Shown: positions 10,850 to 21,689 of the stretch, one piece after another
Position numbering within the stretch: the stretch's first letter is position 1
Layout of the letters: each line of letters begins with the position of its first letter
Assembly: GCA_964020975.1 (NCBI GenBank)
Contig: OZ026621.1
Location: forward strand, 92,946,867-93,010,866
Direction of reading: 5' to 3'
From: Hermodice carunculata
Lineage: Eukaryota; Annelida; Polychaeta; Eunicida; Amphinomidae
Length of the DNA: 64,000 bases
The notes under the pieces: model-generated
Databases searched by the model: none
Told to the model about the DNA's origin: nothing
The model's input: the letters and a program-made list of their open reading frames with translations, nothing else
Translations under genes and position numbers: made by a program

Positions 10850-12365
10850 AACAGTCTATAACAGGTTGAGTTAGCTGGCCACTGTAAAGCGTATATCCAA
10901 TTACTGCTGCATATTAGGAGGTGTTTAATCCCACAAGCAGATAACGCTTGTTTGGATAGCAACCACATTCACGCCTCATGTACCCAGCTGCCAAGACCAG
11001 TGGGTGGCTGCATTGTCTTTCATATTTTCAGTCATGTACCACTGTTTGTGACAGTCCATGGCCAGCTCCCAATAATCGGGTGTACAAAATTCCATCTCAT
11101 TGTACCTTTGTCATTAATATGGAACCAGAAAATAAGTCAAGTCACAAGAAAACTTTACCATTGTTACATAATGGATACCATCTGAAATAAAGGATATCAT
11201 AGAGACGTGTACTGATGACAGTGTATACAGAAACGTAAATTACTGCACTCCCAAGGGTCGCAAGGTTACTACCAGGTAGGAGTTCTGATATTGAAAGCAT
11301 TTCATAAATTCAAACTTATATTTAATTATCCATACACCACACAGATGGGAAGGAAAAATTACCTGTTTGTTCAAACTTTTATATACCATAGATGTAGGCC
11401 ATAGCTGTTTCCGTGAATGCTAGAATTTGAAAGACTACAAGACCTGGCCCATCGTGATGCAAATTCCAATTAATTGCATTTATGCTTGTTCTTGTTTTTT
11501 TGTTTTTGTTTTTTTGATTTTGTAATTTTTGATGAGAAAAATCATTGCCCAGACGTCAAGTTGGGATCGTGCTGCAGCTCCACTCCCTGCAGTACTGGTG
11601 ACGATAGGGTTCTAGGCGTCCCCCCATGTGTGTAAGGCTAAATGATCTTTTGCTCTGCTGCTTCAGCTTTTATTATTAATTCTTTTTCATCCTCGTCAGA
11701 CCATGTAAATGAAAAACTTAATTCAGACTCTTCGGAATCACAATGCTCAGTTGTATCTGCCATGACTCTTGGCAAACTGAAGGCACTCTGGCTTATAACA
11801 CATGCACCACAAGCCAGCAGGTTGCTTTTGTGACATCACAAACACTTTCGCATATTGGGCCATGATTGGAGAAAACTTGCGTGCTTTCCTGTCGCAAATG
11901 TGGCACACTTTTGGAGCTAAAAAACACTGTGTGAAAATGAAATTAAAATTTTGGTTTTCAGATGTGATTTCTGACCACCCTGAACATCAACTTTCTAATT
12001 TGTTGTACCATTCAATCAAGAGGACCTGTAATAGCTGATTTGTCTGAAACAATAAGTGTGTGATTGAGTGCCACCGGAGTGATTTGCTCAAGGTTATAGT
12101 GAAATACTTTGATGTTCATCATTTTAACCTATGAGATGAGAACTGTTCTCCATATGTAGTCTATGGACAGCATCAGATCAGTTCAGTTTGTACTCCAGCC
12201 AGTCAAGCTAACAGCAAAAAGTTATTCAGTGTACATGTCACGATGAGACCCAGAATATTTCTGATACTCAGTATTAGCAAGCAAAAATACTTTAAAAACT
12301 TGAGAGTAAATCACGGGGACAAATTGTTGCAGAGTATGGCATATCAAAAGGAGCTGTGGGCAACA
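10850..12365. other. No recognised gene
   Basis: Short open frames only, none with a domain I know. A T-rich tract lies at 11490-11520. I see no inverted ends or tandem repeats. Confidence 0.3.
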
Positions 12366-12369
12366 TTGT

Positions 12370-12470
12370 AGATCTACCCACAGTGGTCAACCCTCTCTGC
12401 AGTGGACACCTCCCTACAGTGTGCACTTTTCTCTGGTCCCAAGGGGGCCCACTGTATAGAGGTTTTACTG
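12370..12470. mobile_element. pogo/Tigger-like repeat end (right)
   Basis: The segment ends AGAGGTTTTACTG followed by TA, the inverted counterpart of CAGTAAAACC at 9065. Its interior (CTCTCTGCAGTGGACACCTC, then TGCACTTTTCTCTGGTCCC) also matches 9090-9140 in direct orientation, so both are copies of one family whose termini contain internal repeats. Confidence 0.5.
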
Positions 12471-12474
12471 TACT

Positions 12475-13325
12475 TGTAATTCTGTTTGTTGCATCATTCA
12501 TTGGAAAGTTTCTTGCCTGAAGTGACTGGATTGTGGTCAATGGGTGTTTCTTTGATTCTTAATTGAACAAAAGATCACATAGGTTTTGTGGTCATTTGAA
12601 CCCTGTATTTTTATTTCTTTATTTACCAGTGCTTCAGTATGTCAAGATCAGTTTCCAGAATGCTCCGTGGTTTTGGACTATGTCTCTAATGTGTAAAAGT
12701 AACAGATTGAAGGTGGTTATCAAGTAAAATGTGTCCTGATAGTTGGTTTCATTGTCTTGGGGTGGTGCCAGAAGTCTGGCTGAGCTCTTTGGTCAACTCT
12801 CTCTTTGTCTAATGTGCCAAAGCTGTGAGCAGGTATCCTCTCTTTTCATAATGGCAAGGAGGCTGCACCTTCTTGATAATAATTCAGGAGTTTGGCAGCA
12901 CTCTTGTTCAAAATGGCTGTTTGGTACAGATTCTCTTGACAATTAGTGAGGTCCCCGTGTTTTAGAGTACATATATCTGGGTGGGCTGACCTGCAGTGCA
13001 TGTATTTATATACGTTTTATACGTGAGTATCTCTTGGTTTTACAAAGAGTGTGGTGTACACTGTATGACTATGGTGTCAAGATAATAGATTGCACTGCTG
13101 GGGTAATGGTGTGAAAAGTTGATGGTCCGAGGATGACTAGAATTCAAATGTTTTTAGTCTCTCAATATTTCCTATGTTTATATGTTTATGTCCACATACA
13201 GGAGATCTCATCAGTAAAATGATGTCAGACTGACGGTGGTGGGGGGGGGGGAGGAATCAGGAGTTGTTATGAAGTTTTTCTAAATATGCCACGAAAATGT
13301 TGATGAAAGATCAATGCTACCTTTG
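12475..13325. other. No recognised gene
   Basis: Nothing with domain-like translation. A G-run (GGTGGGGGGGGGG) is at 13235-13250. Confidence 0.3.
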
Positions 13326-13330
13326 AATAT

Positions 13331-13525
13331 ACAGTGAAACCTGTTTTCAAAGATCACCCCAAGGGATGACCAAATTGTGGTCTCTCAAGACAGGTGGTTT
13401 CTCATAGGAGGTATCAGTAACAAGAAAAGTACATGTACTGAGCAAAGTATGCTGAAAAGGTGGTCTTTCAAGGCAAGTGGTCTTTCATTGGAATGGTCTC
13501 TGAAGACAGGGATCACTTTTATATT
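13331..13525. repeat. Repeat with pogo-like tip and internal GGTCTCT motifs
   Basis: TA followed by CAGTGAAACCTG starts a segment containing four variants of GTGGTCTTTCAAGGCA / GTGGTCTCTCAAGACA. The tip resembles Tigger/pogo termini and the internal repeats resemble those of the 9.06-kb repeat in style. I could not find the opposite end. Confidence 0.4.
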
Positions 13526-13529
13526 AGAA

Positions 13530-14310
13530 ATTTTCTCGTGTAAAATCACTTTGGCTCATTTTGCTTACAAGGTACAAAAGATTCAGACCTGAGTAATGAA
13601 AGTAAGCCTGAATGTTTAATAGGGGAAAAACATGACAACATGTATAAGTCAAGAATAAAAGAGCAACATGCCTGTGGTGAGTGGTGTGCTAGCTGTTACC
13701 CAAACTTACTGCCTCATTATGGCTGCTGAGCCAGCTGTCTGGTGGGTTGTCTACCTGACTTTTGTGTATGGGTGCCTGAGTGACTATTTAATATTATTTT
13801 ATTCTTGAAATGTACACAGTGAATTATTTTTACAAAATTTGTCCGAATGGGGAGCATGTCCCAGGTTTTCTCCAGAAGGGTTTCACACATGCAGTACTCA
13901 TTCCACCCATATCATCAGGTAAAATCTACTGATTGGAAACACAATGCCCTCCCCCTGATAATTCATTCCTGCATTCCTGCCAACTCAAGCATTGATGACT
14001 CAATTCACAAATTTCCATAAACTTTCAAGCGTTTCTCCTCACGAACCTCTTTCCAGAATACACGTATGTGCAAAATGACATGCTTTAAAGAATCAGACAA
14101 ATTTCATGGACAGACATTGGAGGTTGTACCATTTGTCCCTCTTTTTTAACTGTTTTTTTTTCTTTTTATTTTATTTTTTTATTTTTTTTTTTTTTGGTGG
14201 TGGTGGTGGTTGTGAGAGGGATAGGTGCAGCCCAGAACCATCTTGGTTCTTTTGACTTGTATTTATGAAATCTTGATCAGCATGTCGCAGTGCCTAACTC
14301 CAGTTTTGTC
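13530..14310. other. Non-coding stretch upstream of the candidate exon
   Basis: AT-rich DNA with a long T-rich tract at 14140-14200 that could act as a distant polypyrimidine region. No exon or repeat is recognised. Confidence 0.3.
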
Positions 14311-14318
14311 CTTTGCAG

Positions 14319-14470
14319 ACTCTTGCACCCAAGCTATTCAAAAATGCAGCCAGTGGTATCAATCCCGGACCCTGGCAGGGTGAGTCTTGCTCAGCAGGGT
14401 GCAGTTACGGCGGCGTACCAAAGGTGTGAGGGCCTCCTCCGGAGGTATGCCGAGGCAGGCGAGGCCAAGG
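14319..14470 (+). CDS. Internal exon of an arginine/serine-rich host gene (exon A)
   Basis: A 152-base GC-rich island in AT-rich surroundings is bounded by TTTTGTCCTTTGCAG and GTTAGT, a normal acceptor and an acceptable donor. The frame enters in the third codon position and gives ...SKMQPVVSIPDPGRVSLAQQ and GAVTAAYQRCEGLLRRYAEAGEAK, a helical, charged segment with no stop. It leaves one base (G) of the next codon. The large exon at 25660 begins with AG and is open in exactly that phase, giving GAG (Glu) at the junction. I therefore infer one gene with an 11.2-kb intron, which is long but normal for such genomes. Exons farther 5' are expected outside or unseen. I do not recognise the protein family. 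The alternative donor at 14381 (GGTGAG) would give a shorter product in another frame. Confidence 0.5.
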
Positions 14471-14474
14471 GTTA

Positions 14475-15925
14475 GTACAGAGACTTAAGATCTGTGATGC
14501 ACACATGTAGCTCCCTGTCCAAAACTATCTGATGAAGGAATGAAGTAGAACCAGTATTCAAAAAACAAACAAACAAACAAACAAAAAACAAAAAAAAGAA
14601 CTGTCAAGTTTAGAACTTGATTAGTAGCCTGGTTTGCCATCAGCTGTTTAATACCACAGTTGTGTCCAATTGACCCTTTCTTTGTTTTTTTAAATTGGGA
14701 TTTACATTTTCAACTTCCTTGAAGGATGGTGGACAAACATTGGTCAAACTTGAGTGGGTTTCAGCCAAATTAGTTCAATAGGTCATGCGTCAGTCAGTAG
14801 ATCAGCTGAGCATAGTATTGAACAGGTCTTCATCAGTCATCCATGTGTCTGTGAACACTTCATGTTTTACTTCTCACAGCAAAAGGGATGTGTCCCTACT
14901 GATAGGTTACACAATGTTAATTTCATGTTTAAGGAATTTTTTATTATCTGGGGACATGGCTTGTGATTGACAAGTTGAGATTTATTTTTGAATTTTGCCT
15001 TTAAAATTGGGTGTGATGACAGTTTGCTCAATTTTACAAATTTTGAGGGTATGTAGACCTATTATTAAAGAGCATTCTCATGTGCTCCAGTGTTTTCAGG
15101 GTACAGTCTGTTTTAGAGAAAACGCAAAGAAATTACTCTTGCATTTACAATGCATAAGTTTGCATAGTGCCAAATTACCACTCTGAATTTAAGTGTTTGT
15201 TAATGCAAGCAAAGAGTTCCATTGATTCTATCAACCGTAGAGTAACACACACACACAAAGACTGCTGGACTATCAGTAAACAATGTGTGCAACTTTAGTA
15301 TCACATTTGGAATTGATGGGAATCCGAAATAGGGGAAACTGTAGGCCAACGGTTACAAATGGAAGTTTGCAATTCTGTCAATAGATGGCACTGCATGTAT
15401 GTAAACAAAGCGTTGTGGCCTACATCAAAAAATTTTAACACTTCAAACTGTTTGCTTCAAATCTAAGGCATGGAAACACAAAATTATAGTTTCTTTTGGA
15501 CAGATAAATGTTATTCACCCTCATAAAACAAACAAAAAACCCCCCAGTTCATTATAAATTGCTTGATGGAGCCAATGGTTGCATGGTGCTGAAACTAACA
15601 CTGGTCAAAGATTGAAATGCAGCCCTCTGATTGGCTGTAGCCTGCTGCCCATGATAGAATGTAAAATTGCATACAGACAATTCTGATTACTCCTTGCCCT
15701 GGGTGGGACTTTTTCAGGGGTTGAAATCTACGTGTATATTAAAGTCAGCTGAGGACAGGCTGTAACATAGCCCTCTGGTTTTGACATGGAGTTACAGGAC
15801 ACAAAGACCATTGGACCAAAAATACAACAGCATAGGTTTAGCAGTTGCAGGAGATATTTTATTAGAGAGTGTATAATTGAATTTGAGCAAAGATTTCCTT
15901 TAAAACATATATGTATGTCTTAGAG
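14475..15925. other. Putative intron sequence, no element recognised
   Basis: First part of the inferred intron between the exons at 14319 and 25660. It holds an (AAAC)n run at 14565-14592 and a short (AC)n run near 15248. I see no open reading frame of interest. Confidence 0.35.
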
Positions 15926-16116
15926 AAAGTTACATTTATATTTAGATGTCCAGAAGAACCCTACCAACCACTGTTTATTCATGTGCATAAAGCCCATATC
16001 ACGTGATGAATAAGTTGACGTGTAAATATTGACAGTTAACTATACTGACGTAGATTTTTTCTAATGTTAGGTTTCTAACATAACTTTTACGTTACTTAAG
16101 CCAGCGTCGCCTGAGG

Positions 16117-16124
16117 TATAAAAG
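16117..16124 (+). promoter_or_regulatory. TATA box ahead of hammerhead 2
   Basis: TATAAAAG sits between GTCGCCTGAGG and GCGATG, so CGCCT/AGGCG flank it as a short inverted repeat, as at 2739. The ribozyme core starts 77 bases from the first T. It is likely the internal promoter of the 345-bp element. Confidence 0.5.
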
Positions 16125-16188
16125 GCGATGTAATAATCCGTTATTTCAGTTTGATAGGTGAATTCATCTCAGCTTGACCACTGAAGTT

Positions 16189-16229
16189 TGTCACTGAGGA
16201 GTCCAGCTTAGGACGAAACTGGTCTGACA
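16189..16229 (+). ncRNA. Hammerhead ribozyme 2, complete type I
   Basis: Every element of a self-cleaving hammerhead is present. Stem I strands are TGTCA (16189-16193) and TGACA (16225-16229), 5 bp. The core is CTGAGGA (16194-16200). Stem II GTCC/GGAC (16201-16204 with 16211-16214) closes a six-base AGCTTA loop. GAAA is at 16215-16218. Stem III is minimal (A16218-U16223, C16219-G16222). The cleavage triplet GTC is at 16222-16224, with predicted cleavage after C16224. Beyond an internal loop, CTGAA (16181-16185) can pair with TTCAG nearby downstream, extending stem I as in natural type I ribozymes. The two-pair stem III implies weak cleavage as a monomer and better activity as a tandem dimer, as described for Penelope-associated hammerheads. 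Confidence 0.88.
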
Positions 16230-16319
16230 TTAAGGCTTTGTGTTCAGAACGAGCAGGCATTTTGCCGTTCCATACACTTGCCCAGTATTGACATTACATT
16301 TATATTTAGATGGTGATTC

Positions 16320-17775
16320 ATCCAATATAGGCAATGGATGATTTATAAAAGATATTTCAGATTTGGTGGTTAATGCACTATTTCAAGTCAAATGTCATTT
16401 ACAGGTGAAATATGTTATAAAGTTATTTGGCTTTTGAAGTCCTGAATTTTCAAAATTTTGGCATGGATAAAATTGATTAATTAAGGTAGCATTGAAAACA
16501 TAGACAGTGATTGGATTGGGTATGGAACATAGTGATTGCATTATGCTTTTTTGATGGGAGCACAGGTGGGGGAGGTCAGAAACTACATGGAAGATATGGC
16601 CCTGTTGCTCCTATTTGTATATAAGCAGACTAGGCAATTCTATTTCTATAAGTTGGGTGTTAATGATGTGATATCAGTCATATATGGTTACTGTTCAGGT
16701 GTAAAGATGTAGATGTCACTCTGATGAGGGTAGCAGTATTGTTAGACATGTCACAGGTTGTAGGGCTGTGCCCTGGCAATAATAGGAGATATGCATATTA
16801 AGTTCCTGCCCAACTGCATACTTGATTGCTTATTCTCAGTTGGTGAGATATTTCGAGATACGGGTCGGTACCTGTGGGGACAAGCCAGATATTACTCCTA
16901 TTTTGGAAATGCAGAATACTTATTAAAGGCATATGGAAGTTTTTCTTATGTATGTCTCAGGAAGTAGTAGAAAAATACTAGTTTGGCATTTGTGAACTAA
17001 AATTTCTAAAAAAATGCTAATTTTGTGAGAAATGAACATATGGCCGTCTCTGACAGTGATGTGACCCGCACATCCCCCGTGAGCGCCTGGCGTCAAACCC
17101 GTGCTTTGTGGCTGGAAATTAATATGCATACGGCGTATTAGTAGCACTGACACTGACAACCAAGACTGAAGAGTGTAGCAGTATGTGAAAGAGACTGGGC
17201 ATTTCCCCATTTCAACATATACATTTCTATCATTTAGAAAATACAGATTGAAATATTTCTATCATTTACAAAGTTTGCAAATTGTACTCAAACATCTGGT
17301 CGTTTGTTTGAATTGCATAAAATTGTGGTTAAAAAAAAAAAATGGTCATAATGAGAAGAGCTCCTAGCAGACTTATAAGTTAAACTCATGGACAGTTCTT
17401 TAATTTATTGCTGGTTCTAAGTCATGGGTCGGGGAACCCTGTCAATGATTACATGGTATTTCATGTTTTATCACGACTTATCAGCCAACACGTGTATTGC
17501 TCTATGACCCAAAACATGATAAGAACTTTGGGTAACATTTTTCATCATACGTGCTGGGGGGTTGTTCCTTTTGACTGATTGGTGTCTGGGAGATCCCCCT
17601 CCCCCCCCCCCCCCCCCAAGTATTTGCAGGGGTGGGTGGGTAGCAACTTTGCTCCTGAAAATGCCACTGCTGGCAGCCCTGGTTTGGATGTAGCAACTTT
17701 GTAAGTCCTACTAGAAATAGCATCTTGCAAATTTTAGTTGTGAAACTTGGGGAAAATGAACCATGTGGAAGTACA
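16320..17775. other. Putative intron sequence, no element recognised
   Basis: No domain-bearing frame. A C-run of about 17 bases lies at 17600-17617 next to a G-rich stretch, so the frame reading Gly-Gly there is an artefact. Confidence 0.3.
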
Positions 17776-17779
17776 TTAG

Positions 17780-19085
17780 GGGCAATTAAAATTTTAAAAG
17801 CTCCATATCTTCCAAATTGTTGCAGATAGACACAAAATTTTAAGGTGCATGTATAGGTTTGTGACACCTGCCAATATTAATGGACAGTATATGAAAGGTG
17901 GAGAATTTAAAATTATGCTGGTTAGGGGCATTGAGAAATTTGAAAGTTGAATATCTCCAAAACTATTATAGACAGAGTGCCATTCCAACTTCAATTTACA
18001 AGTTTATGACATAGTTGCATCCAATGAACCACGGACCAAAGTTGTACAATTTTAATTTATGCAAATAAGATGTAACACAAAATTGAAATCTTGAATAGCT
18101 TCAAAACTATTATAGATAGTGGCTGTCATTCAAACTTCAGCTTGCAAGTTTGTGACCTGGCCACATCCAGTGAACCAAGAACTGAAGTTGCAGCATTTTA
18201 ATTAATGCAAATTAGGCTAATGCACAAAATTTACATTATGTTGAACAATGGCAAAGTGTTGCATTTCAAACTGTTGTTTTTTTGAAGGCACCTAGACAGA
18301 TTTGCCTTGCAGCAAACGTTCTTTTCTAGTTCTTTTAATGGTACCTAAATTTGTCCATGCAGAATCTCAGAAACTGCTGCACTTGCGATCACCAATCCAT
18401 ATTTGGCACATTCATCTACCACTGAAATTGTGCACCTGGGTATTGAATTGGCATGTTGTTCATAATTATGCAAATTAGGGGCAGTTAAAATTTTAAAAGC
18501 TTATCTTCGAAACTATCACAGATAGAGCTGCCATTCTAACTTCAATTCTTAGGTTTATAATGAATCCCCATGCGCTGAACTGTAAAGCAAAGTTGTAATA
18601 TTTAATTTTTGTAAATTAGGCACATATGCAAAATTTAAATCATGAATATCTTCCAAAACTATTATACATAGAGATGCCAAGCCCATTTCAATTTACAGGT
18701 TTGTGATATAGCCCTGTCCATTGAGCAGTGAAGCAATGTTGTAGGATTTTAATTTATGCAAATTAGGCACATATGCAAAATTTAAGTCATGAATATCTTC
18801 CAAAGCTATTATACATAGAGATGCCAAGCCCATTTCAATGTACAGGTTTGTGATATAGCCCGGTCCATTGAGCAGTGAAGCAATGTTGTAGGATTTTAAT
18901 TTATGCAAATTAGGCACAGATGCAAAATTTAAATCAGGAATATGTACGAAAAATGTTATACATAGAGATGTCAAACTAATTTCAATTTTTGGTTTTGTGA
19001 TACAGCCCTATCTGTTGAACAGTGAAGCAAAGTTGTAGGATTTTCATTTATGCAAATTACTTACATAAACAAAATTTAAATTTTG
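17780..19085. repeat. Satellite array with 147-bp period
   Basis: About eight units share TTTTAATTTATGCAAATTAG, AAAATTTAAATCATGAATAT, CTTCCAAAACTATTATACAT and TTTCAATTTACAGGTTTGTG. Between 18651 and 18945 successive units are exactly 147 bases apart; others are near 150. The array is interrupted around 18260-18480 by a dispersed repeat end. Each unit carries ATGCAAAT, the octamer bound by POU-class factors; this is a sequence observation, not evidence of binding. Confidence 0.85.
18283..18330 (+). repeat. Dispersed repeat end with hairpin, copy 2
   Basis: GAAGGCACCTAGACAGATTT, then TGCCTTGCAGCAAACG and CTTTTCTAGTT, matches 32-75 and 19957-20007. It interrupts the 147-bp satellite, showing either insertion into the array or that the array is part of the same larger element. 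Confidence 0.55.
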
Positions 19086-19435
19086 ACAAGTGAACATATG
19101 CTATATTATAGACATACTATTGAAATCTATTACTTAATTTCAGAACCTGCAAATAATTTCCACTCTGAAGTCTGCAAATCTGTCCTTGTCGGCAAATTAA
19201 ATGCAGCATCGCAAATAATCCTGGCCTTGAAGGCACCCAGAAGGCATCTCTTATCTGAATTGCTTTTGAATATGAATATTCAGATAGCTGAATATGGATA
19301 AATAAAATATATGGTTTCATGTTAACTTTTGCTGCATAAGACAAATTGCTTGATATGGGAACAAAGTGTACATTTTTGGTATAATTCACCTCAGTTTTTT
19401 GCACAGCATTGCCATCTTGTGCCAATTTTAAGTCA

Positions 19436-20160
19436 ATTTCATAGACCATTTATTTGTTCATTAAGTTTGTGATTTTATTGACTAATAAAGCCCAATTTTG
19501 GAGCTGACATGGTCAGTTTGATAAACTTTTACCTTTTAGTTAATTTACAAATATAAAAATGGGTTATCTACAAGAGTAAAATTTGTCTTATTTATGAAGG
19601 GAAATAGATCATCAACAACTCCTAAAACTTTTGCACTGATCTGTGCTATTCAAAATATGTATGTTGAAATACAAGACTCTGGTAGTGTTTGGAACATTTA
19701 GGAGAACTATAAAGTAAAATCCTAAGTGTTCGTGGCTCTACACTATACTTGTAGTATTTGTAAGTTGGTGAAGCAAGTAGCTAATGCTATGTATAAAACC
19801 CGGGGTATCTTATGTTTTGTAAAATGGATGTCACCGTAGTGTTCTTTGGTAACTCTTGGGACATTTCACAAATGAGTGAAATATACATCACTTGGTTACC
19901 ATGGTTACACTGCCGGACATTGTGTTGTCCTACTACCTTCAACTTGTTCTCATTTTGAAGGCACCCAGATTGTTTTGCTTTGAAGCAAATCTTCTTTTCT
20001 AGTTCCTTTCTGTGTTTTTTCAATTTCACAGACCATTTATTTGTTCATTAAGTTTGTGATTTTAGCAAGTAAAAAGCCCAGTTTTGGAGCTAACATTTGA
20101 TAAACATTTACCTTTTAGTTATTTTACAGATATAAAAATGTGTTGTCTACTGGAGTAAAT
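19436..20160. repeat. Pair of about 130-bp direct repeats
   Basis: 19436-19570 and 20022-20160 share CCATTTATTTGTTCATTAAG, TTTGTGATTTTA, AAGCCCA(A/G)TTTTGGAGCT, ACCTTTTAGTTA and ATATAAAAATG in the same order and orientation, separated by about 450 bases. There is no coding sequence between. Candidates are a segmental duplication or two copies of one repeat; I see no long-terminal-repeat signals. Confidence 0.6.
19957..20007 (+). repeat. Dispersed repeat end with hairpin, copy 3
   Basis: GAAGGCACCCAGATTGTTTT, then GCTTTGAAGCAAATCTTCTTTTCTAGTTCC. The GCTTTGAAGC palindrome is best preserved here. It lies immediately before the second direct repeat at 20022. Confidence 0.55.
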
Positions 20161-20629
20161 GGTATAAATATATAAAATGTCATTCACTTCCAGCATACTA
20201 TAGTTTTCACAAAAAAAACCTCAGGGATATCAGTTCTGGAAAGTCTCTAATAAATTGAGAACAATGAAAATAACAGCAGTACATACACTACAGACTGAAA
20301 GCTGAATGAAGGAATACATGTAACACATTTTTCCACAAGTTAATAGAGCAGATTGGGATTTCCATTGAATTCCACACTAGAATTCCATTCAGGAATATGT
20401 TTTTGCTGATATATGTGCGTGTGTGTATGGCATGCACATTTGGATTGTGGCTGTTGCTTAATTGTCCCCCGTCACCGAAGGTGGCAAAAGTGGACATAGA
20501 ATTATTAGGGATAGGGTCTGTCCGTTGATGCTTTGGTGACTCTGAAATCTCTGCTGTCATTGTTGGGTTTGATATTTATGAATATGGGTCATGTTTTTAT
20601 ACATAAGTGTATCATACTAGAGACGTTCG

Positions 20630-21230
20630 TCTGTCCTTCCGTCCATCCAGGAGCATTTCTCAAGAACCCTAAGGGATAGAATCATGAAATTTATACTAGA
20701 GATGCATTATACCATGGGCATGTGCGCTGTGTATTGTTTTTTACCTTGAAAACAGGGCCCAAGAACATATCCATTTTGGTGTGTCTGGCAGCATATCTTT
20801 AAAACCCTTAGAGATAGAATAATGAAATTTATACCAGAGATGCATCATACCAAGGGCATGTGTGCCATGAATTGCCATTGATCTTAATCCATTTTCAAGG
20901 TCACAGGGCGCAAGAAGATATCAATTTTTGTGCATCCAGACATGCTGTATACATTGTGTAGCTTTCTTCTGTATAGGGGGACATAGAGTTAGTAGACATT
21001 GGGGCTGTACGTGTCCATCCATCTGTCTATCCGTCCTGAAGCATATCTGTAGAACCCTAAGAGAATAATGAATTTTATACCAGAGATGCATCATACCAAG
21101 GGCATGTGCGCCATGTATTGCTTTTGGCCTTGACCTACTTTCAAGGCTACAGGGCCCAAGAACATATCATTTTTTGTGCATCCAGACATACTGTACACAT
21201 TGCGTAGCTCTCTTCTGTATATTGTGGCTG
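20630..21230. repeat. Diverged tandem repeat, three units
   Basis: Anchors such as ATAGAATAATGAAATTTATA, CCAGAGATGCATCATACCAA and GGGCATGTGCGCCATGTATT recur near 20670, 20810 and 21060, each followed by AAGAACATATC and a CATCCAGACAT-type segment. The TTGACC...TTTCAAGG...CACAGGGC wording resembles widespread repeats of marine invertebrates. No protein. Confidence 0.65.
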
Positions 21231-21689
21231 GGGACATAGATCCTTTGGATCACTGTGCACTTGTTGTTACATGTGATGCACTTATGGAGTACCCGACAGT
21301 CAGCTGCTTTGAGCACTGCCCTCTGCTGTATGCCCCACAGAAGTGAATGGGTGACCTGTTGCCCTCATCACTGCCCCCACTGTAGGGGTGGCCAGACTGG
21401 CTTGCTACCACCTGCTGGGACACATAGTTGTTGACCCTCATGAGATTCAAACTGGGGCCTGTATTGCAAATTCTGCATGTGGCTGTAAAATGAATACAAG
21501 ACTCTCTGTCTAAACTATCACATCTGCAGGTACATCAGATCAGCTGCCATTTTGATTCTAAAGCCCTGCCATGTGCCAATGCACCTCTGGTGCCAAACCT
21601 GCCGCCTCACGAATTGTTGTGCTGTATTTAACATGTTAATCAGTACCTTCACCTGATCAGATGCCTACTCAGATATAAACTCATGAATA

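Larger units (their letters stand above)
15949..16293 (+). mobile_element. 345-bp hammerhead-bearing retroelement with 19-bp target duplication
   Basis: The 19-mer TTACATTTATATTTAGATG occurs at 15930-15948 and again, identically, at 16294-16312. The 345 bases between carry a TATA box (16117) and a complete hammerhead (16189-16229). An exact long duplication flanking a sequence with no inverted ends and no poly-A tail indicates insertion by target-primed reverse transcription. The unit has no reading frame, so it resembles a solitary Penelope-like terminal repeat or a small retrozyme-type element that depends on another element for mobility. The identical duplication suggests the insertion is not very old. 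It lies inside the inferred host-gene intron, in the same orientation. Confidence 0.75.

Noticed and set aside
16219-16293. Alternative hammerhead fold using CTGG with CCAG far downstream
   Set aside because: It would leave A opposite A at the cleavage-site pair or a bulge in stem I; the compact fold with GTC at 16222-16224 satisfies all core rules.
19436-20160. Direct repeats as long terminal repeats
   Set aside because: There is no coding sequence, primer site or target duplication between or beside them.
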